A stretch of DNA of 64,000 nt from Terfezia claveryi (Eukaryota > Ascomycota > Pezizomycetes > Pezizales > Pezizaceae): the NCBI GenBank assembly GCA_015179025.1, contig WHUX01000228.1, positions 1 through 64,000 on the forward strand. Reading direction: 5' to 3'. The translations under genes were made by a program, and so were the position numbers. The notes under the pieces are model-generated. The model saw only the letters and a list, made by a program, of their open reading frames with translations. It had not been told where the DNA came from and searched no databases. This document shows positions 44,814 to 56,255 of this stretch, piece after piece. Numbering within the stretch: the first letter of the stretch is position 1; each line of letters opens with the position of its first letter.

Positions 44814-45538
44814 CCATTGACAAAGATCTACCCTCTTTCATTCAAGACACCAAGACCTCCAGACAGCGTTGTGATTTCTGTAAGTTCTCAGGACATAATG
44901 CTTCTACATGCAAGGAGAAGAAACCCACCATCAATGACTTCAACACAAGGATCGAACTGACCCTCAACAAGCTCATTGAAGAGAAGCACATCAGCAATGG
45001 ATGGGAAGACGACAAGGACTACTTCATCACAAACTGGCTTGATCAAGGAACAGGTATGAAAGCCGCATATCAATCATGCATGAGAGTATGTCCTATCTGG
45101 AAGAACTATTATGATACCTTTGTGAATCGTAAGGATTATAGAAGAAAAGACAGATTTTTGTATGTCAAGAACCGACAAGGACAATGGAGACTAGTCTTGC
45201 CCTCTACCTTTAACATCGAAGGTAAGAACTATCTCGAATTGGTTATTAAAGACGCACATGAAGCAACCGCTCATGGTGGCATTGAAAAAACAATGAAATA
45301 TCTTACTGACCGATATGATTGCCAGTCCTTTGCAGAACCAACTAAGGACTATATCAGAAGTTGTGATACTTGTCAACGGACAAAGTATTCCAACAAGACG
45401 CCACTTGGATTCGTAACCCCATTACATGTACCAAGCAGGCCATGGACTGACATATCGATGGATTTTCTTAAAGTTGCACCTGTGTTTACTAAGTGTTCAA
45501 TTTTGTACCTAATATTCCTGTTGAAGAAGATCATGTAG
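44723..45538 (+). CDS. D2 zinc-rich region 2 and integrase zinc domain
   Basis: 271 open codons. The first part holds a second CCHC knuckle, CDFCKFSGHNASTC (about residues 50-63), then a helical section (LTLNKLIEEKHISNGWEDDK). From about 45180 it becomes a retroviral integrase N-terminus: DAHEATAHGGIEKTMKYL with CDTCQRTKYSNKTP forms the H-H-C-C site. It ends at the start of the DDE core (WTDISMDFLKVAP, first catalytic Asp). Confidence 0.78.
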   Translation: MECTQQPAASSSNAIPINTAAVTTRSKKRVAIDKDLPSFIQDTKTSRQRCDFCKFSGHNASTCKEKKPTINDFNTRIELTLNKLIEEKHISNGWEDDKDYFITNWLDQGTGMKAAYQSCMRVCPIWKNYYDTFVNRKDYRRKDRFLYVKNRQGQWRLVLPSTFNIEGKNYLELVIKDAHEATAHGGIEKTMKYLTDRYDCQSFAEPTKDYIRSCDTCQRTKYSNKTPLGFVTPLHVPSRPWTDISMDFLKVAPVFTKCSILYLIFLLKKIM

Positions 45539-46240
45539 TTTGTATTTCATGACTTTGGACGATTGTCGATAGACAATCAGGATTCAAGTTTCTTATTCCT
45601 GTCTCAGATAATTTCACAGCAGAACAATATACTGCTACCTTTGATACTCATGTAGTCCCGACTATGGGATACCCTTTCTGTATTGTTTTTGACTGCGACA
45701 CTCTTTTTATGTCAATGCACTTTCAAGATTGGGCTAGGAATAAAGGAATCAAGTTGGAACCATCCACCGCATATATCCACGTGCAGACGGACAATCGGAA
45801 ATTGTGAACAAAGAAATTCTACAAGTAGCAAGAGCCTGTAAAATGAAGGATTTGATTGGCTACAGAAACTACCAGAGATACAGTTGAAACTCAACTCTAG
45901 GTTAATGCCGCTAGACAGAATAGTCCCTTTTCCACACTATTTGGATTTAATGCACATCTGGCGTATCGATACTTCCATACCCCATTAATGCATATGTACC
46001 AGCAAATGAACGTCATGAGGTAACGTCTAAAAACCTATATGACGCCAAGAAGACTCAAGCATCTCAAGCAAACAAACGACTACCCAATATAGCCAAATTT
46101 TCAGTCGGACAACAGTTATGCTTTCCTCAGAAAATATCAACCTATCGAATGTCTCACCCAAGCTCAAACCAAAATGGCTAGGCCCATTTCCCATTATTTC
46201 CAGTAATCGGAAACGTAATAACTATAGCCTAGACCTATCC
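45539..46240 (+). pseudogene. D2 integrase core and C-terminal part
   Basis: Frame-broken. Recognisable pieces: FKFLIPVSDNFTAEQYTATF, MGYPFCIVFDCDTLFMS, NKGIKLEPSTA and QTDGQSEIVNKEI, the last with the catalytic Glu. This whole stretch is absent from D1. Confidence 0.75.
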
Positions 46241-46734
46241 AGTCAACCTGACCTCCACCTCATATATAATACTTTTCATATCAGCAAACTCAAACCTTAC
46301 TATAAAAACGATCCTACCCAGTTCCCTTACAGACAATCTCAGGAACCAGACCAATTCAAGACGATCGTTATGAAGTTGAAAAGGTATTAGAATTCAGAAC
46401 AGCTCCTTGAACTGGAGAAAGACAATATAAGATCAGTTGGCTAGGATACACTCCTAAATATGATTCCTGGGTAAATGCCAAGGATATCACCACCGAAATT
46501 CTTTAAGACTTCTAGACGACCGGAAGCATAGAAGATACATTCAAGAGACGTCGAAGGACTAAAGGAAAATAAGGACCACGAACCAGAGATGAGACCCGAG
46601 CTCTCATCCAACAAGAATGAGACAGAATCATGAGTCAAGGAAACACTAAGGATATTCATGTTAATGCTAATGTATTAACAATGCATCAAATCTTAGGACG
46701 TATGGAAACCAATATGGCAGAGCGAAAGAAGTAA
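46118..46734 (+). pseudogene. D2 integrase C-terminus and chromodomain
   Basis: KPKWLGPFPIISSNRKRNNY and FHISKLKPYYKNDP give the integrase C-terminal domain. Chromodomain-like sequence follows from about 46375 (YKISWLGYTPKYDSW). The tail QERDRIMSQGNTKD-like sequence ends at TAA 46732-46734, shared with D1. Confidence 0.75.
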
Positions 46735-46762
46735 GGATAGGAAATCCTTCTATGTGGGGAAG

Positions 46763-47483
46763 TGTAATGGAGAACGTTATTTCATTGCTTATATAATTGA
46801 TTATATACTTTTGTATTTCCTATATTACTACTATGTTATGTAACTAAGCCTCTCGGTTGAAGGACTAGCCTTCAACCACCTCCTATTGCTTTATAAGCGT
46901 CCATAGCACGCGGAATTTGCCATGGGAAGTTCCATGGCACTTGCCATATGAAGACACCCTCATTATGGCCGCGTGACCTCTGTTTAAAGCATGTGACTCA
47001 TTACTATGGCCACATGACCATCGTTTATGGCATGTGACTCACTACTATGGCCACATGACCATCGTTTATGGCGTGTGACTCATTACTATGGCCACATGAC
47101 CCCTTTTGTACAGCGCACTACCTTCTGGTGTGCCACCCTTTATTGTATTTATTTCCTTAGTCATCAGATCTCAGAGGAGTATAAATAGGCCGCTGGATTC
47201 CCTCTGGAATCCACAAGAAAGACAAGAAGCAACCAAGCAAGCACACAGAGCAAGGAAGCCTATATTCTGATCAGATCAAGATCATATAGCTTAGATAGCA
47301 CAAATCATATAAGATAGATTACACCAGTTAATTACTGTTCCCTCTGGGAACGTCCCACATAGTAATCTCCCTACCCTTCTGAGGTCTTATCTCAGCAGAA
47401 CCGAAATACATAAACGTCTGTGCCTACGGATATAGATTGTATAAACGGTACCGAATGAATACTGTCTAGTACCATTCATTACA
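46763..47483 (+). mobile_element. 3' LTR of D2
   Basis: 721 bp, TGTAATGGAGAACG to CATTCATTACA, same 41-bp repeat number as the 5' LTR. It abuts element E at 47484. Confidence 0.9.
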
Positions 47484-48160
47484 ACCATAGCAAGCTGCCA
47501 ATTTTCGAGTCTCGAAAGCACTAGAAGAAGAGGTTATTGATATTGTGAAGAGGAAGCTTGAATGTGGGGCTTTGGAAAAATGTTGTAGTCCCTACTATAA
47601 TCCCTGGTTTCTGGTAAAAAAAAAAGATAAGGGATATTAACTCATCAATGCAGCTCAAAGATTGAATGCAATAACCATTAAGAATGCAAGCTTGCCTCTA
47701 TCTGTGGAAGAATATAGTGAGGACTTCGCTGGATTTCCATTGCTATCGTTGCTTCACTTGTTTTCTGGGTACAATCAATGTGAGCTAGCAGAGGTGAGCC
47801 GAGATATGACAGCATTTCAAACTCTACTAGGACTTCTTAGAATGACTACCCTACCCCAAGGATATACGAATGGAGTGCAGGTATTCGACAGGATAATGAA
47901 GAAGATTTTGAAGGACCAGATAACTGCTAGGAGAAGCAAGCCATTTATTGATGACGTTGGGATTAAGCCGCAAACTAGAAGCTTGTTTTTGGATGAGAAT
48001 AGAAAGCCGATTGAAATATTGCCAGGTATCAGAAAATTTGTTCTAGATGCCATTATATCTATTGATAAGGTGCTAGCAGATATAGAATGAGCTGGAGGAA
48101 CAATTTCTGGGTTTAAGAGCAAGTTTTTAATGGAACAGAAGAAGGTCGTGGCTTATGTAT
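47484..48160 (+). pseudogene. Element E reverse transcriptase, left part
   Basis: A Ty3-like pol of another family. The sequence shows ALEEEVIDIVKRKLECGALE, LVKKKDKGY, then 142 open codons (47662-48090) with LHLFSGYNQCELAEVSRDM, where the first catalytic Asp is His. LPQGYTNGVQVFDRIM and FIDDVGIK (catalytic YVDD box) follow, then an unusually long charged segment. It breaks at VVAYV where G2 begins. The 5' part of E is missing, cut off by D2. Confidence 0.82.
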
Positions 48161-48663
48161 TGTAACGATGGCTCTGGGGGCAAGGCGACCAAGGGGTACG
48201 CCGGAGAAAGGGTAAGGCTAGGATAACACACACGTAGGAACGCTACGTGTGTGACTAGGGGGAGGCTGAGACGGGAGGCAAGGGCAAGAGACAAGAGAGG
48301 CAGAGGGCAAGGGATACGAGACATGCGAAAGCAGTTGCCACGTGTGTTAAGGGAGGCAGCTGGGCTGCAGAGACAAGGCGAGGCAAGGCAAGGAAGTGCA
48401 CAAGGGAGATGCACCAACGTGGAGAGAAGCAAGGCCCTGTATTGGATATACAAGACGTTGGATGGGGATCAAATGAGAGGGCAGAGAGAGCAAGCTATAT
48501 ATACAGGCTTCCTTCCTGGCTAAGGCCACCGGAAGGAATAAGGTTCCCGAGACCCTTTATCTCGGGAGCAGAGATAACAACAATATCAATCAACAATAAC
48601 GATAGTCAAACGACGGAATCCCGTCTGGCTCTCAAACCCAACTAGGAAAGGATGGTTGTGACA
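48161..48663 (-). mobile_element. 3' LTR of G2
   Basis: 503 bp, TGTAACG...TTGTGACA on the plus strand. The TATA-like atatatacagg lies near 48492. Next to it, 48664-48678 (ctatccccccttta) is the polypurine tract on the minus strand. Confidence 0.9.
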
Positions 48664-48859
48664 CTATCCCCCCTTTAGGCTCGGAGCCCCAACGACGAAA
48701 AGCAAGGTGAAAAGACAAGGCAAGAAAAACAAACAAACAAGGCGGACGAGTAACCAATACCCTATAACATAACCACAATGCCGGTAGTACGTACTAACAA
48801 TAACTACGACAACAACGACAATAACATCCCTAATAACTAATTCCAGGATGACAAGAACA

Positions 48860-50383
48860 TCATGGGGCGGGGCGGGGCTTCCGGAGGTAACACTGGTAGA
48901 ACAGGGCGACCAAGTCCAGTACATTTTCCAGATCTTCGGTTGGTTGCCAGGTCGACTCTTCATCCCCCAGCTATTTGACCTTATAATGCAAACGCCCATA
49001 TCTCTTCCGCGAGTCTAATACCACCTCCACCTCCCATTCCTCTTCACCTTCGATAACCACTGGAGGGGGTAGGGGGTGTGTCTGTCTTGGGAGAGGGTCA
49101 TCTGAAGCGGGCTCGATCTCGGAGACATGAACAACTGGGTGCCGTTTGATATCTTTAGGAAATCTCAATCGATAGGCGTGAGTTCCCACAGCTGCCAATA
49201 CCTCAAAGGGGCCCAGGAACTTATGATCCAGCTTGCAGGAGGGGCGTTCTGTTCGGAAGTGCCGGCTGGAGAGCTACACCTTGTCTCCTGGCTGGTATCT
49301 AGGGGCTGGCAGCCATGATCCATTGGCATACTCAGCTTGCCTGGCTTGTGCATATCCCAGCTCGGCTTTCAGGGTACGGTGGAGTTCAGTGATTCCGACC
49401 ACAAACTCCTTGGCCGGGGCATCTTTTCTGGCTTTTTGCAGGGGCACTAGGGCATCCACGAACTGGGGGTGCCAACCGTAGTTAGCTAGGAAAGGTGAGG
49501 TTTTGAAGGATTCCGAGAACTGGTTGTTCGCAGCAAATTCGTAGGTGGCCAGCAACGAAACCCAGTTATCCTGCTGGTAATTGACAAAGGCCCGCAGATA
49601 TTGTTCCATAATGGCGTTCATCCTCTCCGATTGGCCGTCCGTCTGGGGGTGATATGCCGTTGACAGACGTACTTTGATCCCTAGAACTTCGCAGAAGGCT
49701 TGCCAGAACTCTGAGGTAAACTGGGGGCCACAGTCGGATATGATCGATTTGGGGAGGCCATGGTATCGGAATACGTTATTGAGGTAGAGATTGGCTAACT
49801 TTGGGGCAGAGCAGGTATCCTGGCAAGGTATAACATGCCTCATTTTCGTCAACCGATCTACTACCATCAAGATGGCGTTGAATCCCGAGTCTTCCGGCAA
49901 TCCCGTCACGAAATCCATGGTCAGGTGCAGCCACGGCCGATCCAGGATATCCAAGGGCTTCAGAGTGCCATATGGGGTGTGGCGGACAGGCTTAGCACGC
50001 TTGCAAACATGGCAGTTCCGTACATACCGCTCCACATCCTTCCGCTGGTCTATCCATGTATATTCCCTGGCCAGCAATTCCAACGTTTTAGCCACTCCCG
50101 AGTGGCCTGCCGCTGGAGTATCATAGTGTTCCTTGATCAATCACAGGTGCAGATCTCCTTCCGGCACATAGAGCCGTTCGAGGTGGTAAAGGAGGCCTTC
50201 CTGGTCGGTATATTCGGCCAGGGAGATTTTGGGGTGGCGGCGCTGGTCGGAATCCACTGCGGCGATAATTTCCTTGGCCAGGGGGTCGTCCTCATATGCC
50301 TGTTTTATTAGTTGTTGGAGGTCAGCCTCAGCATCAGCAAGGACATTGGCCGCCAGATCAAGGTTTTCGGGCTTCAATACCAC
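48860..50383 (-). pseudogene. G2 integrase and chromodomain
   Basis: Integrase zinc domain: HYDTPAAGHSGV ... CHVCKRAKP. The core includes SIISDCGPQFTSEFWQAF and TDGQSERMNAIMEQY. The 288-codon stretch 50140-49274 is open. Stops: TGA (CGA expected) before LIKEH near 50141, TAG (TGG expected) at KV*LS near 49273, and one after HYKVK near 48970. The chromodomain, EWEVEVVLDSRKRYGRLHYK, ends KPRPAP with TGA 48860-48862. Confidence 0.88.
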
Positions 50384-50397
50384 CTGATTTTGGTATT

Positions 50398-50990
50398 TTA
50401 GCCTTTCATCCCCCCTTTAGGGAGATCTCCTGATCTCCGGCTTAATATATCAGGCTTGCCTCCAGCCTTTCCTGGCCGGTATCTGATCTTGAAGTTGAAC
50501 CGAGATAAGAACTCTGACCACCTAGCTTGCCTTCGGTTAAGCAGCTTGGTGGTGGTGAAATACACAAGGTTCTTATGATTGGACAACACCTCGATAATTC
50601 CCTTGGCTGACTTCAGGGGTGGCCTCCACTCCTCGAACGCCCGCACAATGGCCATCAGCTCTTTATCATAAATCTCGTAGTTGCACTCAGCCGGGGAGTG
50701 CTTTTTTGAGAAGTATGCCACTGGGTGGAGGATGCCGTTGTCGTCGTTCTGGGACAGGATTCCCGCAGAGACATAGTCGGAAGCATTGGTTTCGACAACA
50801 CACTCCTGGTCAGGGTTGAAATGGGCGAGGATCGGTGCTAAGCAGAAGGCTTCCTTGAGGTTCTGGAAGGCAGATTGGGCTTCTGGATTCCAGTCGAAAC
50901 GCCGGTCTTTTTTGGTCAGGGCGGTGAGGGAGGCTACAATCTTCGAATACCCTAGAATGAACCGTCGGTAGAAGTTAGGGAACCCCAGAA
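50398..50990 (-). pseudogene. G2 RNase H
   Basis: [20 protein letters not shown] start near 50800, then [20 protein letters not shown] and [17 protein letters not shown]. Mostly open; 50721-50398 is uninterrupted. It ends in [11 protein letters not shown] before the linker to integrase. Confidence 0.82.
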
Positions 50991-51030
50991 AGGCTTGGAC
51001 GTCCTTGAGATTTGCTGGGATTTGCCATTC

Positions 51031-51700
51031 CTAGACGGCAGTGACCTTGGCAGGGTCCATCCTGATGCCTTCCGTGGTGATGATTAACCCCAGATACTTG
51101 ACCTTCGGCACATGAAACTCGCACTTCTCAGGCTTGAGGTACAATCCGGCTTGCTCCAGCTTTTCCAATACTTGACGGACATGGATTCTGTGCTCTGCCA
51201 GGGTATCCGAATAGATCAGGATATCGTCAAGGTAGGCCATACAGAACACATCCAGAAAGTCTTGCAGGGTGTCATTAATAAAGTGCTGGAAAGACGCCGG
51301 GGCATTAGTCAACCCAAAAGGCATAATATTATACTCAAAGTGGCCATAACGAGTTCGGAAGGCAGTTTTCCACTCCTCCCCCTCGGCGATCCGTACTAGG
51401 TTGTATGCCTCCCTCAAATCCAGTTTGCTGAACCATTTGGCCTTGGAAAGCCTGGCTAATATCTCCTGAATTAGAGGCAGGGGGTACCTGTTCTTGACCG
51501 TTATCTCGTTCAGCCCCCGATAATCCACACACAACTGCAGAAAACCATCCGATTTTTTCACAAACAGCACAGGGGCACCCACTGGGGAAGAGCTATGGCG
51601 AATGAAGATCTTGTTGAGGTTTTCCTCCAGGTATTTCTTCAGGGCCTCCAGCTCCACCTGGGACATTCCGTAAAGGGGGCCATAAGGGGGGGTCTTACCC
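51031..51700 (-). CDS. G2 reverse transcriptase, open fragment
   Basis: 211 open codons with [40 protein letters not shown] (motif A Asp), [16 protein letters not shown] (motif B) and [16 protein letters not shown] (motif C). All catalytic Asp residues are present. A TAG stops it at 51030, where CAG is expected (AVQEWQ). Confidence 0.9.
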
Positions 51701-51724
51701 TCTACCAGCGGAATTGTGTGGTCA

Positions 51725-52655
51725 TATGGTCAGTGGGGCGCTAGCTTCTCCGCAGCTTTTTCCGAGAAAAGATCAATGAACTCGTGATATTCATCTGGGA
51801 CCATGGCCTTCCACTCCTCCTTAGGCCGCATCTTGTTGATTTCTAGGTTCACCTCATATATGGATAGGGCATGAGCCTTCAGCTTGTGCCTCCTGGTGAG
51901 GTAAGCGAAAGCCCCTGCCCCGATAAAGCTAACGTTGAGGGGCTTTGGGGGACCAGGAGAGCCAGGAGAGCCAGGGGAGGCAGGGGGCACTGGGGAAACC
52001 GGGGGTACGGGGAAGCCTGAGGGCACAGGGGAAACCAGGGGGACAGGGGAATTAGCATCGAGGTGTGCAGGCAGGTGCACCACCTGGGTCGGGTGGATTA
52101 TCAGGGCGGGCATGGCACACAACCCAGTGACAGTGGCCTTTGGATTCCCACAGTGCTTTTTGCAATATTGGCTGTTGAACTGCAGGGTGTAGGAGCCGAA
52201 GCTGACCGATACATCATGCATTCTAAGCCAGGGGATTCCAAGGACAATTGGGTATTTGAGCTTTGTCACGAACATTGGGAGGTTTGCTTTGAAGTGATCC
52301 CCGACCAGGGCAGGCACACACGAAATATCAGTGATATCGTCAGAGGAGATGGGCCGACCGTCGATGACATCCAGAACACGGGGGGTTTTGAGCTTTGACT
52401 TGGGAATGGAGAATTTACTGACAAAGGCCTGGTCAACGAATGCAATTCCTGAGGCTCCGCAATCTATAAGGGCTGACGTGGTGATTGTTCTATCATTGAT
52501 ATTGAGAGTGATAGATAGAACAAAATGCTCGCTGAACAAGCGAGACTCGTCAACAACAGAAGAAGCGGAATACACAGAAAATGTAGACAAAGACAGAGAT
52601 AAATGGCCTGGGACAGGTCCCTTGCTAGTGTCAGTAACTATGCAAGGGACAGGGC
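51725..52655 (-). pseudogene. G2 protease and Pro-rich linker
   Basis: In the -1 frame to gag, starting at the slippery site. It contains ALIDCGASGIAFVDQAF (active site), LDVIDGRPISSDDI and YPIVLGIPWLRMHDVSVSF. A linker of repeated PVSPVPP/PGSPGSPG units (51930-52040) follows, then [22 protein letters not shown] after EKLAPH separates it from RT; G3 has the same stop. Confidence 0.85.
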
Positions 52656-52662
52656 TTTTCCC
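52617..52662 (-). promoter_or_regulatory. -1 ribosomal frameshift signal, G2 gag-pol
   Basis: Slippery heptamer GGGAAAA (complement of 52656-52662), read as G GGA AAA in the gag frame. A 5-nt spacer follows, then a 9-bp hairpin GTCCCTTGC/GCAAGGGAC (52642-52650 with 52617-52625). The gag TAG lies in the loop. A -1 slip opens the protease frame. Confidence 0.82.
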
Positions 52663-52685
52663 GACTCGTCGACCTCCTCGATCCT

Positions 52686-53185
52686 TGTAACGAGGGCTCC
52701 GGAGACAAGGCGACCAAGGGGTACGCCAGGGCGAGGACAGGGATGAGGTAACACACACATAGGAACGCTACGTGTATGATCAGGGGAAAGGCTAGGGGCA
52801 AGGGCAAGAGGCAAGAGGGGCAGAGGGCAAGGAGCACGAGACACGTGGAGGTAGTTGCCGCGTGTGTCGGAGGGGGGCAGCTGTGCTGCAGAGTTATTCA
52901 CGGGATAAGGCAAGACGAGGAGGTGTACAAGGGAGGTACACCTTCGCGGAGAGACAAGGTCCTGTATTAGGTATACAAGACGTTGGATGGGGATCCAACA
53001 AGAGGGCGGAGAGAGCAAGCTATATATACAGGCTTCCTTCCTGGCCAAGGCCACCGGAAGGAATAAGGTTCCCGAGACCCCTTATCTCGGGAACAGAGAT
53101 AACAACGATATCAATCAACAATAACGAGAGTCGGACAGAATCCCGTCTGACTCTCAAACCTGGCTAGGAAAGGACGGTTGTGACA
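52686..53185 (-). mobile_element. 3' LTR of G3
   Basis: 500 bp, TGTAACGAGG...TTGTGACA on the plus strand, same family as the G2 LTRs. The polypurine tract ctatccccccttta follows at 53186-53199. Confidence 0.93.
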
Positions 53186-53363
53186 CTATCCCCCCTTTAG
53201 GCTCGGAGCCCCAGCGATGTAAGGCAAAGCAAAAAAAAACAAACAAACAAGACAGGCGAATAACCAATAACCCATAACACAACCCCAATGCTGGACAACC
53301 TGACAACAACAGAAACAACAATCATAATTCCAACTCCAAATCAACAAAGACAAGACAAAAATA

Positions 53364-54911
53364 TCATTTAGCTGGGCGAGGCTTGAGAGGGTAATGCTGG
53401 TGGAATAGGGTAACCAAATCCTGTGCATTCTCCAAGTCCTCTGCGGGTTGCCAGGTAGTCTCCTCGTCCCCTACCCACTTGACCTTATACTGAACTTGCC
53501 CATAGCGTTTTCTGGAGTCCAGTACCTCCTCAACCTCCCACTCCTCTTCACCTGCAATCACCACTGGAGGAGGTGGGGGGTGCTTTTGCCCAGGAAGGGG
53601 ATCGTCAGCGGCTGGCTCGATCTCCGAGACATGAACGACCGGATGGCACTTGATATCCTTGGGAAATCTCAGCCGGTAAGCATGAGTGCCCACAGCTGCT
53701 AACACCTCATAGGGGCCTAGGAACTTGTGATCCAACTTACGAGAGGGTCGTTCTGTCCGGAAGTGTCTGCTAGAGAGCCATACCTTGTCTCCTGGTTGGT
53801 ATTTGGGGGCCGGTAACCTAGACCCGTTGGCATATTCTGCTTGCCTGACCTGAGCATAACCCAACTCAGTCTTCAGGGTAGAGTGGAGTTCAGAAATCTA
53901 CGTAGCGAACTCCTTGGCTGGGGCATTCTCCCTGGCCTTGCGCAGAGGTGCTAGGAAGTCTACGAACCGAGTGTGCCAGCCATAATTGGCCAGGAATGGG
54001 GACGTTTTCAGTGACTCAGAGAACTGGTTGTTGGCGGCAAATTCGCAGGTTGCTAGCAACGAAACCCAGTTGTTCTGCTGGTAGCTGACGAAGGCCCACA
54101 GATACTGTTCCATAATCGCATTCATCCTTTCCGATTGGCCGTCCGTCTGGGGGTGGTAAGCTATTGACAGACGAACTTTGATCCCCAGAAGTTTGCAGAA
54201 GGCTTGCCAGAATTCTGAGGTAAACTGAGGGCTATGGTCGGACACGATCGATTCAGGGAGGCCATGGTACCGGAATACATTATTGAGGTAGAGGTTGGCT
54301 AACTCTGGAGTGGAGCAGGTATCTCAGCAAGGTATAATATGCCACATCTTCGTCAACCGATCCACCACTATCAGGATGGTATTGAATCCCGAGTCCTTCG
54401 GCAACCCAGTTACAAAGTCCATGGTCAGGTGTTGCCAGGGCCGATCCGGGATCTCCAGGGGCTTCAAGGTTCCGTAGGGGGCATGATGAGTGGGTTTTGC
54501 ACGCTTGCAGATATGGCAGTTCCGTATGTACTGTTCTACCTCCTTTCGCTGGTCGATCCATGTGTATTGTCTAGCTAGTAGTTCTAAGGTCTTAGCCACT
54601 CCAGGGTGACCTGCAGCCAGGGTATCATGGTGTTCCTTGATCAGCTGCATCCGCAGCTCCCCTTCAGGTATATAGAGCCGATCTAGGTGGTATAGGAGGC
54701 CGTCCTGAGTGGTGCACTCGGCTAGGGAAATCTTAGTGTGACGGCGCTGTCCAGACTCTACTGCAGCGATTATATCCTTAACCAGGTCGTCCTCCGCATA
54801 TGCCCGTCGTATCCGTAGAAGGAGGTCTGTTTCGGGGTTCGCTTCAGCTTTAGTATCAGCCTCAGCAAGGCTGTTGGCCGCCAGGTCGAGATTTTCAGGT
54901 TTCAGTACCAC
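53364..54911 (-). pseudogene. G3 integrase and chromodomain
   Basis: Zinc domain HHDTLAAGHPGV ... CHICKRAKP is within 54911-54324, which is open for 195 codons. The DDE core includes MSDHSPQFTSEFWQAF and TDGQSERMNAIMEQY (54245-53898). The C-terminal domain and chromodomain are open from 53864 to 53364: KLDHKFLGPYEV, EWEVEEVLDSRKRYGQVQYK, end KPRPAK. Single stops near 54322 and 53897 interrupt it. Confidence 0.9.
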
Positions 54912-54924
54912 TTGATTTTGGTAC

Positions 54925-56250
54925 TTCAGCTTTTCATCCCCCCCTTTAGGGAGATCTCCTGATCTCCTGGTCAGTGCGTCCGGCTTACCCCCAGCTTTTC
55001 CAGGCCGATACTTGATCTTGAAGTTGAATCGAGATAAGAACTCCGACCACCTAGCCTGCCGTCAGTTCAGCAGCTTAGTGGTGGTGAAGTACTCAAGATT
55101 CTTATGATCGGATAGCACCTCGATGATCCCCTTGGCTGACTCTAGGTGTGGCCTCCACTCCTCGAATGCTCGCACAATGGCCATTAACTCCTTATCATAG
55201 ATCTCGTAATTACACTCCGCCGGGGAGTGCTTTTTGGAGAAATAGGCCACCAGGTGGAGGACTCCATTGATATACCGGGACAGGATTCCGGCGGAGACAT
55301 AGTTGGAGGCATCCGTTTCTACGATACACTCTCTATCGGGATCAAAGTGAGCTAGTATGAGAGCTGAGCAGAAGGCTTCCTTGAGGTTCTGGAAGGCGGA
55401 TTGGGCTTCTGGACTCTAGTGGAATCGCCGGTCCTTTTTGGTCAGGGCTGTGAGGGGGGTCACGATCTTGGAATATCCTAGAATGAACCGTCAGTAAAAG
55501 TTGGCGAATCCCAGGAAGGCCTGGACATCCTTGAGATTTGCTGGGATTTCCCATTCCTGAACGGCGGTGACCTTGACAGGGTCCATTCTAATACCTTCCG
55601 TGGTGATGATCAACCCTAGATACTTAACCTCCTGCACATGGAACTCGCATTTCTCGGGCTTGAGGTACAACCCAGCTTGCTCCAGCTTCTCCAATACCTG
55701 CCGGACATAGATTTTGTGCTCTGCTAGGGTATCCGAATAGATTAGGATATCGTCTAAGTAAGCCGTACAGAATATATCTAGGAAGTCTCGTAGGGTGTCG
55801 TTAATAAAGTGTTGAAAGGAGGCCGGGGCATTGGTTAATTCGAAGGGCATGACGTTGTACTCGAAGTGGCCGTACCGGGTGCGGAAGGCCGTTTTCCACT
55901 CTTCACCTTCAGCTATTCGGACCAGGTTATAGGCTCCCCTCAAATCCAGTTTAGTGAACTATTTTGCCTTGGAGAGCCTGGCTAATGTTTCCTGGATCAG
56001 AGGTAGGGGATACTTGTTCTTGACCGTTATCTCGTTCAGGCCACGATAGTCCACACACAACCGAAGAGAGCCGTCCGATTTTTTCACAAATAGCACAGGG
56101 GCACCCGCTGGAGAAGAGCTATGGCGAATGAAGCTCTTGTTGAGGTTTTCTTCCAGGTACTTCTTTAAGGCCTCCAATTCCGCTGGGGACATTCCATAGA
56201 GAGGGCTATAAGGGGGAGTTTTTCCTTCGATCAGCGGGATTGTGTGGTTG
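54925..56250 (-). pseudogene. G3 reverse transcriptase and RNase H
   Basis: RT: 56192-55959 ([20 protein letters not shown]), 55943-55491 ([33 protein letters not shown]). The motif A Asp (KLDLRGAYN) is retained. RNase [38 protein letters not shown] and [17 protein letters not shown]. Stops are at TGG-to-TAG (near 55957 and 55420) and CGA-to-TGA (near 55490 and 55060) positions. Confidence 0.9.
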
Positions 56251-56255
56251 TATGG

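Larger units (their letters stand above)
38457..47483 (+). mobile_element. Ty3/gypsy element D2
   Basis: Plus-strand D element with LTRs at 38457-39176 and 46763-47483. It keeps all regions including integrase, but frames are broken throughout. Flanking pentamers are tgatt (left) and accat (right): no target duplication. The left flank is unrelated spacer and the right flank is element E RT. Confidence 0.9.

Noticed and set aside
48164..48640. Frames inside the G2 and G3 LTRs (Arg/Gly-rich or Leu/Pro-rich)
   Set aside because: They lie in LTRs and recur only because the LTRs recur.
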